Below are positions 10,449 through 19,551 of a stretch of 64,000 nt of DNA, piece by piece; the first letter of the stretch is position 1, and each line of letters begins with the position of its first letter. The stretch is from assembly GCA_030142905.1 (NCBI GenBank), contig JASJOG010000057.1, forward strand, positions 124,501 to 188,500, read 5' to 3'. The notes beneath the pieces are model-generated. The model did no database searches. It saw only the letters and a list, made by a program, of their open reading frames with translations, and was not told where the DNA came from. The stretch is from Heliopora coerulea. Taxonomy: Eukaryota > Cnidaria > Anthozoa > Scleralcyonacea > Helioporidae. The position numbers and the translations under genes are program-made.

Positions 10449-10629
10449 TCGCAGCTTCCCCTTATTACATTAACTGTGTACAACTACAAGAACACTTTGC
10501 GGTTTTTTCATTTTCATGCAAACATTGAATTCCCAAAGCAAGTGGGAAAGACAATTGCTCGGCTTAACGTTACAAACAAGATTTTGAAAGGGATTCTGGT
10601 AGTTGTATTCAAGAGATGTACAAAGGAAG
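10449..10629. repeat. dispersed repeat, copy 1 (partner at 42982-43158)
   Basis: Direct-orientation match over about 180 bp to 42982-43158, with shared blocks such as TTTTCATGCAAA, ATTGAATTCCC, AAAGACAATTGCT, ACAAACAAGATTTTGAAAGG and ATTCTGGTAGTT. In this copy the minus-strand frame equivalent to the signal-peptide-like frame of copy 2 lacks its ATG (ATC) and is frameshifted. Confidence 0.75.
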
Positions 10630-10692
10630 CGTGTCTGATGTCAAAATTCCGCTCTGCCACTTGGTAAATATGGACATTAGACACGCTTCCTT
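10623..10692. repeat. long hairpin with 20-bp stem, candidate small-RNA precursor
   Basis: The arms 10623-10642 and 10673-10692 are reverse complements except for one position, which would be a G-U pair in RNA. The loop is 30 nt. The overall size (70 nt) is right for a microRNA-type hairpin, but a miniature inverted-repeat element would look the same. Confidence 0.7.
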
Positions 10693-11214
10693 ATTAACTG
10701 ATGATGTAATTCTTGGCCTGGAGATGGATTTCTAATACAGTCGAAAATTTACCATTTCTAGCTTTAATACGTCGTTCTTTCACTCCCATCAGCGGTTGTT
10801 AGGTATGAAATTTAACAACCGTTAATTGTTACCTGCATATTATATCATGTTGTCGCATTACCGACCATGAGTTAAACAGCTTATCTTATGCTTCTTATCC
10901 CAATTTATGCTTCTTATCCGATACCATGCATTCCAATGAGCATTTTATAGGATTTCACAAAATCGTTGGAACACTAAAATGTGAAACCTGATGGAAAATA
11001 TCTTGCATGCAAAATGTAAATATTATTGAGATAATAATAGCACTTAGCCGACGTGACTACAATCATTCTGTTGCTAAAATTTATTGGCAACGATATTGAT
11101 AATAATTAAATATACAGAACATCTATTTAAAATAATCTAAGTAATCATTCATAACTGTATATAGATATCGTAATTATTCATATTATCATTATTATAAACG
11201 TTTTTAATAGTTGT
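10693..11214. other. AT-rich spacer
   Basis: No gene recognised. Contains a small 9-bp hairpin (CGGTTGTTA at 10793 with TAACAACCG at 10813) and a duplicated TTATGCTTCTTATCC near 10888-10920. Confidence 0.5.
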
Positions 11215-11269
11215 GACTATTGTTTGTCTTTACTACAGTGGTAGTTGTAATTGTATGCTTGCAGTTTTA

Positions 11270-11695
11270 TTCTATTGGTTACATTTATATTTATTGTTAC
11301 AGTTATCGTCATAATCATAGTCATAGTTATAGTCATAGTTACGTAGTTATAATTACAGTTATAGTTACCGATAAGGTTATAGTTATAGTCATAGTTATAG
11401 TCATTTTATTTAGTTATAGTTATAGCTATAGCTACAGTTACGGTTACAGTCATATAGTTATAGTCATATAGTTATAGTCATATAGTTATAGTCATATAGT
11501 TATAGTTACAGTTGTAGTTATAGATAAGGTCATAGTTATAGTCATATTATATAGCTATAGTTATAGCTATAGATAAAGTGATAGTTATAGTCATATTTCT
11601 ATAGTTATAGTTGCAGTTATAGTGATTGATAAGGTTACAATTATAGTCAAAGTTATAGTCATAGTTGTATAGTTATACTCATAGTTATAGATGTA
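11270..11695. repeat. TATAG/CATAG-type tandem array
   Basis: Dense hexamer-like repeats of AGTTAT, AGTCAT and AGCTAT over about 420 bp, grading into a looser form at 11930-12035. Parts are self-complementary (CTATAGTTATAGCTATAG). Open frames reading as SYSYSYSY are artefacts of the array. Confidence 0.9.
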
Positions 11696-12040
11696 CTGTT
11701 TACAACACAGACGTGAATATTGTAAAATACGTATGATACGAATGCATGTCAACGTTCACAGTCATGTAAAGTGGTGAAGATTCCAACGACTTTAGCCGAG
11801 AAAACACCACGAAAAGTTACAGAAAATCCGATGTTGTATCAACAAATACAACACGATTGGTTGCATCACATTTACAACAACTGATTAAACTTTAAAATCG
11901 TCTGCTTTTTGTTCAGAAGTAAAGTTATACGCGTATAGTTATATAGGTAAAGTTATACCGGTATAGTGATGTAGATAAAGTTATACGATTACAGTTGCAT
12001 AGTTACAGTTACATGGTCATGGTTATAGTTCATAGTTATG

Positions 12041-12495
12041 AAGGCAAAAACATCTAAGTATTCTTTTACAGCATCTTTGTTGCAATTCAAACTTAGCTTA
12101 CAGACAAAGATGCGAAAAACGATCGATATAATGTTTTCGACGTCACAAAGACAAACTTTATGATGCTATCTTAACTTTTTCAGGATCATCCTCACGGTAA
12201 CACGAACAAAATATATCTTAACTTGCCACGTAGAATTCCGCCGCTACATAAACCAATATCACTTAGTTGCTTAGTATTTTACGTGGTGGTAACTTCATGA
12301 TTATATGGTCCCGTAGTGTCGTTTCTTGGCATTTTATCTTTCTCTCAAGGTGCATTTTTGTTTATGCGAGGTTATTGCAACTTTCACAATGTTGTCTCTG
12401 TATATTACTTCAATACGGTAAAACTATGCAGCTGTAATCACATTCCTCCTAAAACATCCTACAGAACACCTCATGAAACAACTCTTGATTTTATA
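12041..12495. other. spacer downstream of GPCR 2
   Basis: Likely includes the 3' untranslated region of the minus-strand receptor. Nothing else recognised. Confidence 0.4.
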
Positions 12496-12877
12496 TTATA
12501 CATTGGATAGCATTTGCACCGGTCCAAAACTTATCCGCTTACAATTCCTTGCCGATCGTTTATGGCATGGACTCGTCACTTTTCTGGCGTCCTTGAAAAG
12601 CACGCTGAAGCCTTTGATGCGGTATTCGTCGTTGTAATAGAAAAATATAAGCGGATTAAACGCTGAGTTTGCAAATATAAACAGAGAAGAGACTTCCTTT
12701 AATGTATTCCATTTGTCGCTGTGTTCCGAGAAAGTTTCGACCAACCACGAAAGCTGCCCTGGAAGCCAGAAGATCGCGAAAACCACCACGATGCATACGA
12801 GCATGCGCACGACGTTTCTGTTACGTGTCACAAGAGAAGCGTTGAGGATGGCGAAGTTTGCGCGGTAAATATCATGT
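12496..12877 (-). CDS. GPCR 2 exon 2 (loop 3, TM6, TM7, short tail)
   Basis: Starts in frame HDIYRANFAILNASLVTRN, then VVRMLVCIVVVFAIFWLPGQ. The C terminus ends QMLSNV at TAA. The P-E-T tail module of receptors 1 and 3 is absent. Confidence 0.9.
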
Positions 12878-14284
12878 CTGAAAATAGTTAAGTTAAGATT
12901 GAGCTATCGTGTAAACACAAAGCAAATTAAACACAACTGCATGTTGGTATTTTTGAGCATGACAAAGTGGCTCAGAGGATCATGGGGAAAGTAAGTGTGG
13001 GGCGTCACAGGAAAGTTTTCCCTCCCGGCGTCTCTTAGCGCTTGCTACCCTGTTGGGGTCGTAAGAAATTGCTCGGCCTCTGAGTGCTGGGGCCGTAAAG
13101 CTGGATTTCTATTTGATGAAAAATGTCGCGCTCGAGCCAGTTGTATTGTTAAAATTCAGTAGATTTCTACTTGGTTCCAATCGAGAGCTCCTAAAGGTGG
13201 ATTTCCACTAGGTGTAAAATGTCGCGCGCGCGACTGCTGTATTGTTAAAATTGAGTAGATTTCTACTTGGTTCCACCAGAGAGCTCCCAAGACCAAAAGA
13301 AAAAGTCGCGCGAGACATTTTGCACCAAGAGGAAATCCACCTTCAGAGTGTCTCCATGTTTGTCACCCTCTGGCCAAGTTTCTGGGCGCCCGCGTACTCT
13401 ACGGCTCGCGGGTTAACCCTATCATTTACACCGTTCGTACGCTCTCTAGCTCACCCCAAAACTTGGACAGAGGGAGACTTGGAACAAGTCTAGTGATTCC
13501 CAATATCAATACACTGAATGACTTCATGTAAGTGTCTCAGATAAGAAACTGTACTTCAAAAAATGAAAGGGTGCACTTTGAGTTTTGAGTGAGGCAAATT
13601 TCAAGGAGACGTACCCTCTTCCCCAGTCCCAAGCTGCTACCTTCCTGCCTGGTTCCAGAACTACATGTAATTTCATTCAGGTTGCAATTTCACTTACTTT
13701 TTCAACACAATCACTGCACGTCCGTTGCACCATGTTATCACTCCAAGAGGAAGCACATATTGAATGGATGTGAGATAAACTGTAAAATATCGCTTGTATC
13801 GGTCGGACCACCTCTCGGCGCATATCTTCTTGTCGTCGAGTTCTAAGGAGAATGCTAGAGGTAGCGCAGCCGTTATAATAGGCAGAGCCCAAAGGATAGT
13901 CAACACGAATGAGGTGGTTACAGCATTCCCTTTTTGATAGTTCATCGACGGTCTTACTATCATAAGGTACCGCTGACAACTTAAAGCAGCCACCGTGAAA
14001 ATTGAAGTCATTGCCATAGAGGTCTGAAATGGCCAGAGTAGTTTGCAGAGTGGTGCGCTGAACGGGAAAACTGGGTTTTGAAGCTCTTCGACAAAGGTGA
14101 ACGGGATGGAGGAGAACACAAGAAGAAGGTCAGCCACTGCTAAATTGAACATCAGGCAAATATACCCGCTTGAAGATTTTCTGTAATGTTTTATTAACGC
14201 TATTATTAGCGTAAAGTTTCCTAGCGTGCTGATCAGAAGGATAAGCCAAGCAACTACATGGATGAAGATACGTATGGCGTTCAT
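12496..14284 (-). CDS. orphan class A G protein-coupled receptor 2, two exons, 322 aa
   Basis: On the minus strand, exon 1 is 14284-13698 and exon 2 is 12877-12496. The splice is phase 2: donor TTGAAAAA|GTAAGT, acceptor TTTTCAG|ACATGATATT. The seven-helix plan is complete: N23 in TM1, LAVAD in TM2, C80 and C155 for the loop disulphide, Q104-R105-Y106 replacing D/ERY, FWLPGQ in TM6 (232-237), NPLIF in TM7 (270-274) and a short basic tail. The ATG at 14284 is preferred; upstream in-frame codons have no ATG. The extracellular N terminus is almost absent, so the ligand is probably bound within the helical bundle (inference). Receptor 3 is its closest relative in the window. Confidence 0.9.
13097..13193. 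repeat. partial copy of the adjacent MITE-like element
   Basis: Matches the 5' two thirds of the next element in direct orientation: GGATTTCTATTTGATG, AAAATGTCGCGC, TGTATTGTTAAAATT, AGTAGATTTCTACTTGGTTCC and GAGAGCTCC. It lacks the right inverted end, so the two look like a head-to-tail duplication or a nested insertion. Confidence 0.7.
13194..13343. mobile_element. short MITE-like element, 150 bp, with CG-rich inverted ends
   Basis: The left end AAGGTGGATTTCC...AAAATGTCGCGCG and the right end CGCGCGAGACATTTTGC...GGAAATCCACCTT are inverted copies of about 35 bp. The centre holds the AGTAGATTTCTACTTGGTTCC block seen in the upstream partial copy. It lies in the intron of receptor 2. Superfamily not assignable. 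Confidence 0.7.
13698..14284 (-). CDS. GPCR 2 exon 1 (TM1-TM5)
   Basis: Encodes residues 1-195 and two bases of Lys196. TM1 begins almost at the start Met, and the last codons read VIVLK-K before the donor. Confidence 0.9.
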
Positions 14285-17200
14285 CCTGAAGAAAAAAAGA
14301 GGAACAAGTTCATCATACTGGTGCAAGTGGAAGCATCACAGTGGGAGAGTTATCCCTGACAAAGTGTTTATGTAGTTGTTACGTGTTTACGATCTTAAAC
14401 AGTTAAATACACGTGAATGATTCTCAAAATAATTCTTTAAAAGATCAGCTTAAACGGTTATCCATGTTGGTGTACAGTGTTTCTGATCATAGGCTTTATT
14501 TCAGAATGGTTAATTCGAGGAAGGATCTCAAGTTTTCATGAAAGAACGTTTGGACATTGGACCACGATATTCCCCTTTCAGCCCGACGAAGCTACTGTAG
14601 CCAGATGGTTCGAGTCAGACTTTGTCACAACATCAAGGCACGAACGTGTAATATAAGATGCTGAAGCTTCTATCTCATTCAACTATTTAAAGTCTATGTT
14701 TATTTTTGATCTGTTGAATTTATTAAATATTTATAAGCCGAACTCTTCCTCCGATTCCTCCTGCTTTGGACAGTTGAAATTAAAGCAAGGATACTTTTTT
14801 TGGGTAATTGGTAATGAAATGTCAGGAGTTTGAGCCGTTAACTATAGGAGTTAAAAAACCGACGGAAAGTTAGAAAGTTTTGGCGGGTGAAAACGAAAAG
14901 CAAGTTTAAGGTCCAATAATAACAGACTGGTAGTGTCAGAAAGAAATTTAATAAAAAACTTTACGAACAACCGTGAAGTATGGTAAAAATAACAAAACAG
15001 TAGATTAACCTTTGTTTTAATATCAATTTTCATAGTCAATGCCAATTCCCGATCGGAAAATTCATGACAGACTTCTATGACCGTCGACTGGTTGCTTTAT
15101 CTACAGACAGTTCGTCCACTGAAATCTGTCCAAGTACAACCACTTAGGTTTGTTATCACCTATGCTGTCTATATTGTTTTGTTTGTTTTTCTAACGTGTA
15201 ACATCCTCATACCAAACATTTAGTACAAAGCGCTATGCTCGTCGCGTTGTCTATTTTGCATGACCATTTTCCTTTGGTAAAATTTGAGGAAAATTTCATC
15301 AAATGGAACATTAGATACCCAGAACAAGAAGTAAAGTGACACTTGGATTGTCAATCCACTGTTCTGCAAATTCAGTTGTCGGGTTAACTGGGTATAGTTT
15401 ACTCAAATTTTTAAAGTGCAGGAGGGATTTTTGCGACGATTCAATCGTCGAAAGTCCAGCGTTTCAATTCAGGTTCGGATTTGCTGTCTCAGTGAGGTCG
15501 GTTCGTGTTTATTATTTTGTCGTCAACTTCATTTTGGCACTCGAAATAGTTTTTCCAGTCTTAAATGTTTTAGTTGCTATAATTGCGCTTGGACAAACAT
15601 CTGCTAGCCGGTGTAACAGGTGTATCTGTAACCAGAGGCTATGTTTCTTGCGCTATTATCAATATGTTGTTGAGTTCTATTGGGCTCGTTAGGATTTAAG
15701 CTCTATCTGTCCGACAGCAGCAAAAAAAAATATCAGAGAATAATCATTTGATACGTTTATGGCGTTAATTCAAGTGTTGACGCATTTTAACTTTTTTCTT
15801 AAATAATGAATTGTCCGTGTAGTTCGAAACGCAACAATCGAGAACTATTTTAGAATGTAAAAAATGTCAGCCAACGGCACCAGAGATAAGCGCAAGTGGT
15901 TTTAAAACATGTTTATTTACCTTGGTCAACAGACGCGTTCAAAAGTACTTTTCGCACGTTATGATTCATATTCATGCAAACCTGACGATTTACGATTGCA
16001 TTTATCTGAATACGCGAGGCCTAAATCTGTAAGTTGGCCCGGTGGAGCCTCGGGTTAGAATCTTCGCTTAATTATTAAAGATATCTGAACGCGGAACAGC
16101 AGTTTTTACAAGCAATTCTACCTCACAGTTTAGTCTGTTTGTTTGTCGAGTAGTATTTGGGATTGCTGCTGTTAAATCTGACATGAAACAACAAGATTGA
16201 ATAACCACTCATGGAGCACTAGAATTGATGTGTAAGCACAATTGAACATACATGTATCAGGAAATCTCGGGCGTATTCCTCGACTTGTGAAGTATAATCT
16301 GCACGATACGACTGTTCGTTCTGATCAATACGATTCAGTCTGAAGGGTTTTCACGACATATTGCAACTTTCTTCAGCGAATAGCAAGCAGGAATTGTGTT
16401 CGTAAGAGTTCATTGCGTACGGCAGGGTGAGGAATCGTGTTGTGACAATCGTGTCGTGAAGATTGGGCCGAACATGCAAGTGTGCTGTGAATTACGTGAC
16501 CATGAGTTGATGAAGTAAAATAAAATTGGAGTGTTTATAAAACAACCCAGCTTTTTATGGCTTAACTTACTTTTCAGATTGAGCTATCGCCGTCAACTTG
16601 TACAACTTTCAAACCATTTAAGTCCACTGAATCTCAGAAGAACGTTCTTGAATTGATCGTTGTTATTCTTCACGAGATCAAACATCTGTGTCTTTGAACG
16701 CAAAGCACGAATAATGACAAACATTGTTGGCAACAAATAATCCGGTTCGGTGTAGAATTCTAATCAATTCCGGATGATAACAACAGTAGATTAATCCGCA
16801 GGCAAATGCTGAATGGCATTTGCTTTTTAAGGAAGAGGTTTAAGGCCGTGGGCACTGGGCATGCTTGCAACATTAGGATAAGACTCATAAGAGTTGGGGA
16901 TGGGAAAAAATTAGATTAGGGAGCGTGTTCGGATACGACTCACTTTAACCTATAGTTTCAAAATGGAATGTTTTTTGTTTGTTGTAGTGTTGTTGGTTTG
17001 TCTTTCCCAAAATTTCGCTATCTTGAAATACCCACATTGTGTATACACTCAGCACTGCACGCAAGATTGAGTAAAATGTTACTCCATTTGTTCAAGCTTT
17101 TAGGCTTGAAATACGGAGAAAAGAAAACAAAGCAATGTTAACAAAAGACCAAATTTAACTTTCCTCTCAACTAAATTCATAAATATTGCTTGGTAAAAAC

Positions 17201-17501
17201 GACTTAGCTTTAGTGTTTGCAAATTTACGGTTATGGTTTTTAATCTTTTCCAGTTATTGTAAGTTAATTACCAACCCACTTGGATATGCTTTGAATGGTG
17301 ATAAATGGTGCATATATTTTTACCCGAACGTGCCAAGTATACGTTTAGAGACTTTAGTGGAACGAGCAAGGGTGAACGAAAGGTATGTTCAACCGAAAAC
17401 ACAAAAACCTTCGATGAATAGACGAGCAAATATATCGTTTTGACCTAAACAATATATATTATCCACATGTATATTCGTATGTGTATGTGTTTGTGTAGGT
17501 G
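14285..17501. other. long AT-rich intergenic stretch
   Basis: Upstream of GPCR 2 (its promoter must lie at the 14285 end). Short frames such as 15336-15692 (+) have hydrophobic runs but no recognisable domain or splice partner. No gene called. Confidence 0.45.
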
Positions 17502-17538
17502 AATATATATGTATGTATATATATATATATATATATAA

Positions 17539-17578
<40 letters not shown>
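17502..17578. repeat. (TA)n microsatellite
   Basis: Nearly pure TA/ATAC alternation. The minus-strand frame of repeated Tyr-Ile is an artefact. Confidence 0.95.
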
Positions 17579-17579
<1 letters not shown>

Positions 17580-17849
17580 AGCAATATTTAAAAACCGATG
17601 AAGTAAGTTTGGAAATTTATCGTTCGTAAGTCGAAAAAATTGAACTTCCACACATGTATCTTTATCACATATATAAATCCGACACATTTATGATTTTCTT
17701 TTGTCTTTTCCTCATGAATTTTTAATGATATTTATAAATATATATAAAACACACGAAAACATTATCAATGACTGACCGAAAGCCGTGTTTGACCTGCATG
17801 GATGATCAGAATTAATAGGCTTAACAAGAGATACCTAGTCTGTTCTTAC

Positions 17850-18020
17850 GTAATGCACGTGTTGTTACCTAACCAATTCATAAAGTAAAACAAAAATATG
17901 TCATCGAATAAACTTTATTAAAAATATTACGTTTCGGCGTAGGTATCTGTTGTTAAGTGATTAATACAAATTTTAATTTAAGTTGTATGACTTAGATATG
18001 TTACGTAACAACAGGTGGAT
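17850..18020 (-). repeat. weak inverted repeat around a GCCGAAACG motif
   Basis: GTTGTTAC with TAACC at about 17858-17875 and TTACGTAACAAC at about 18000-18016 form imperfect inverted ends. Between them the minus strand reads CCTACGCCGAAACG (17929-17942), resembling the GAAAC motif found in other hairpin repeats of the window. Weak evidence. Confidence 0.3.
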
Positions 18021-18491
18021 GAAAGCCTCTCAGTACCTCTTGTTTCGCGAAACTTTGTTTTTTTTTTTTTTAGACATTAAGGCAACTATGGCCTCAATTC
18101 ATTGACCAATTGCCTTACGAATTAGATCTGGCACATCAGAAACAGATCTAAAAAGCCGATTTTCACATCCTAATCAGATATTCACTGGTCGTGCATGTGA
18201 TTTGACATATCAAAAATCTTCCAAATTAAAATTAGAGTAGTTGAGACAAAATATCCTGAATGTTAAGATGCCTGAGAATCAAAGGTTTCCGACTGCTTTT
18301 CCTTTTTAAGACCTTCATTAATGTTGCATAGGAACTTACTTTTCTTAATATTTATAGCGTTGATTATCATTCAAATTTGAACTATTTACAGAATTTCAAG
18401 CATGAACGACTGAAGTTGTGAAAGCTCAACTTGTGGTCTACTTTCCAGAATACGTGAAGACAAAGTAGTTTTAATATCGTTACTTTTGCGG

Positions 18492-18554
18492 TCATCGAAG
18501 TTAATGAAGTAGATGAACGATCTTCAAGCTCGATACTCAGAAAATGATATCTGA
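18492..18554. repeat. first copy of the unit repeated at 18748-18955
   Basis: GAAGTAGATGAACG...CTCAGAAAATGATAT here recurs twice in direct orientation and once inverted in the next 400 bp. The neighbouring CATCGAAGTTAATG also recurs at about 18956. This would be the body of the tRNA-headed SINE. Confidence 0.7.
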
Positions 18555-18626
18555 GCCCCAGACGGGGATCGAACCCGCAACCTTCTGATGACCGGTTAGA
18601 CGCTCTAACCATTGAGCTACCGAGAC
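18555..18626 (-). repeat. tRNA-like 72-nt cloverleaf, probably SINE head
   Basis: On the minus strand: acceptor GTCTCGG with CTGGGGC (wobble pairs), A box TAGCTCAATGGTTAGAGCG, T arm GCGGG-TTCGATC-CCCGT, total 72 nt, the size of a tRNA. The loop CCGGTCA would give anticodon GGT (Thr), but position 33 is C instead of U and the anticodon stem has an A-C mismatch. With repeat sequence directly after it and no isotype agreement, a tRNA pseudogene or SINE head is likelier than a functional tRNA-Thr. Confidence 0.65.
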
Positions 18627-18707
18627 TCAGATGGCGAGCTAAGTTGCAAATTCGATATATATATGTGCGACCAAAGCGGAAGCCACTATATATTGATAAT
18701 GATTGAA

Positions 18708-18955
18708 GCAGTTTGATGTTTAGGAAACATGAGAGCTTGGATATATTGAAGTAGATGAACGATCTTCAAGCTCGATACTCAGAAAATGATATGTTTAGGA
18801 AACATGAGAGCTTGGATATATTGAAGTAGATGAACGATCTTCAAGCTCGATACTCAGAAAATGATAAATGATATCATTTTCTGAGTATCGAGCTTGAAGA
18901 TCGTTCATCTACTTCAATATATCCAAGCTCTCATGTTTCCTAAACATCAAACTGC
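18708..18955. repeat. perfect 85-bp inverted repeat with an extra tandem copy
   Basis: The segment 18708-18792 is exactly the reverse complement of 18871-18955. A second direct copy of most of the unit (18793-18866) lies between, so the two inner copies abut as a near-perfect palindrome centred at about 18869. Such arms are unstable in cloning, and perfect identity indicates a recent event or an assembly artefact. It sits just downstream of GPCR 3 on the minus strand. Confidence 0.9.
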
Positions 18956-19055
18956 ATCGAAGTTAATGGCGGATGTTACAGCGTCAGTGAAACAATTAGT
19001 ATTCGAGGAGTCAAACTCTTTACGTTAGAAAAAAAGTTACTATCAATTCACCACA

Positions 19056-19551
19056 TCAGTGCAACACTGTTTCTGGCGTGGAATCCAAATATTTTTTCAA
19101 TTTCTCCACTTTCGTTGTTCTTATCATTTCCAAGAAATTTTTCATTGTTTCGCTTCCGGATTCCAAATCACCGCGCCACGTCACCCGCTTTCCAGAAAGT
19201 GAAACATCTCTGGGTGAGTCCGGCACTTCGTAGACACTGGTTGGATTTCCTGTAACTATTGACATTAACCGTCTAACAAGTAGTATTCTCTTGTGCTCCT
19301 TGCTGAAGCAAGCAAATATGAGAGGGTTGGCCACACAGTTCGCAAATGCAAATAAGTAGGCAATATTCAGTCCATAATTGACAAAGAAGCTGTTCTCCAG
19401 TTCAAATTCTAACAGGATTGACATCACTTGACCCGGAAGCCAAAAGAAAGCGAATACTGCCACAATTATTGTCAACATCTTTATCGCGTTTTCATGGTTT
19501 TCCATGGGAAGAGCACACAGAATGGATGTTCGCCTACGATACTTTAAGTAC
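19056..19551 (-). CDS. GPCR 3 exon 2 (loop 3, TM6, TM7, tail)
   Basis: Encodes residues 202-365. The tail is rich in charged residues after TM7 (HKRILLVRR) and ends PETVLH just before TGA, so the P-E-T module is practically C-terminal here. Confidence 0.87.

Larger units (their letters stand above)
12878..13697 (-). other. intron of GPCR 2
   Basis: GT-AG intron of 820 bp. It holds a MITE-like element and a partial related copy (13097-13343). Confidence 0.85.

Noticed and set aside
11220..11471. Frame rich in Ser-Tyr and Val-Ile
   Set aside because: Product of the TATAG-type array.
11270..11695. CRISPR array
   Set aside because: Animal genome, no unique spacers; it is a degenerate tandem repeat.
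14285..14326. Upstream extension of GPCR 2
   Set aside because: Begins with TTG; no in-frame ATG before 14284.
17445..17687. Minus-strand frame rich in Tyr-Ile
   Set aside because: Product of the TA microsatellite.
18382..18612. Minus-strand frame with SSEGCGFDPRLGL
   Set aside because: Typical false frame created by a tRNA-like SINE head (A box to B box).
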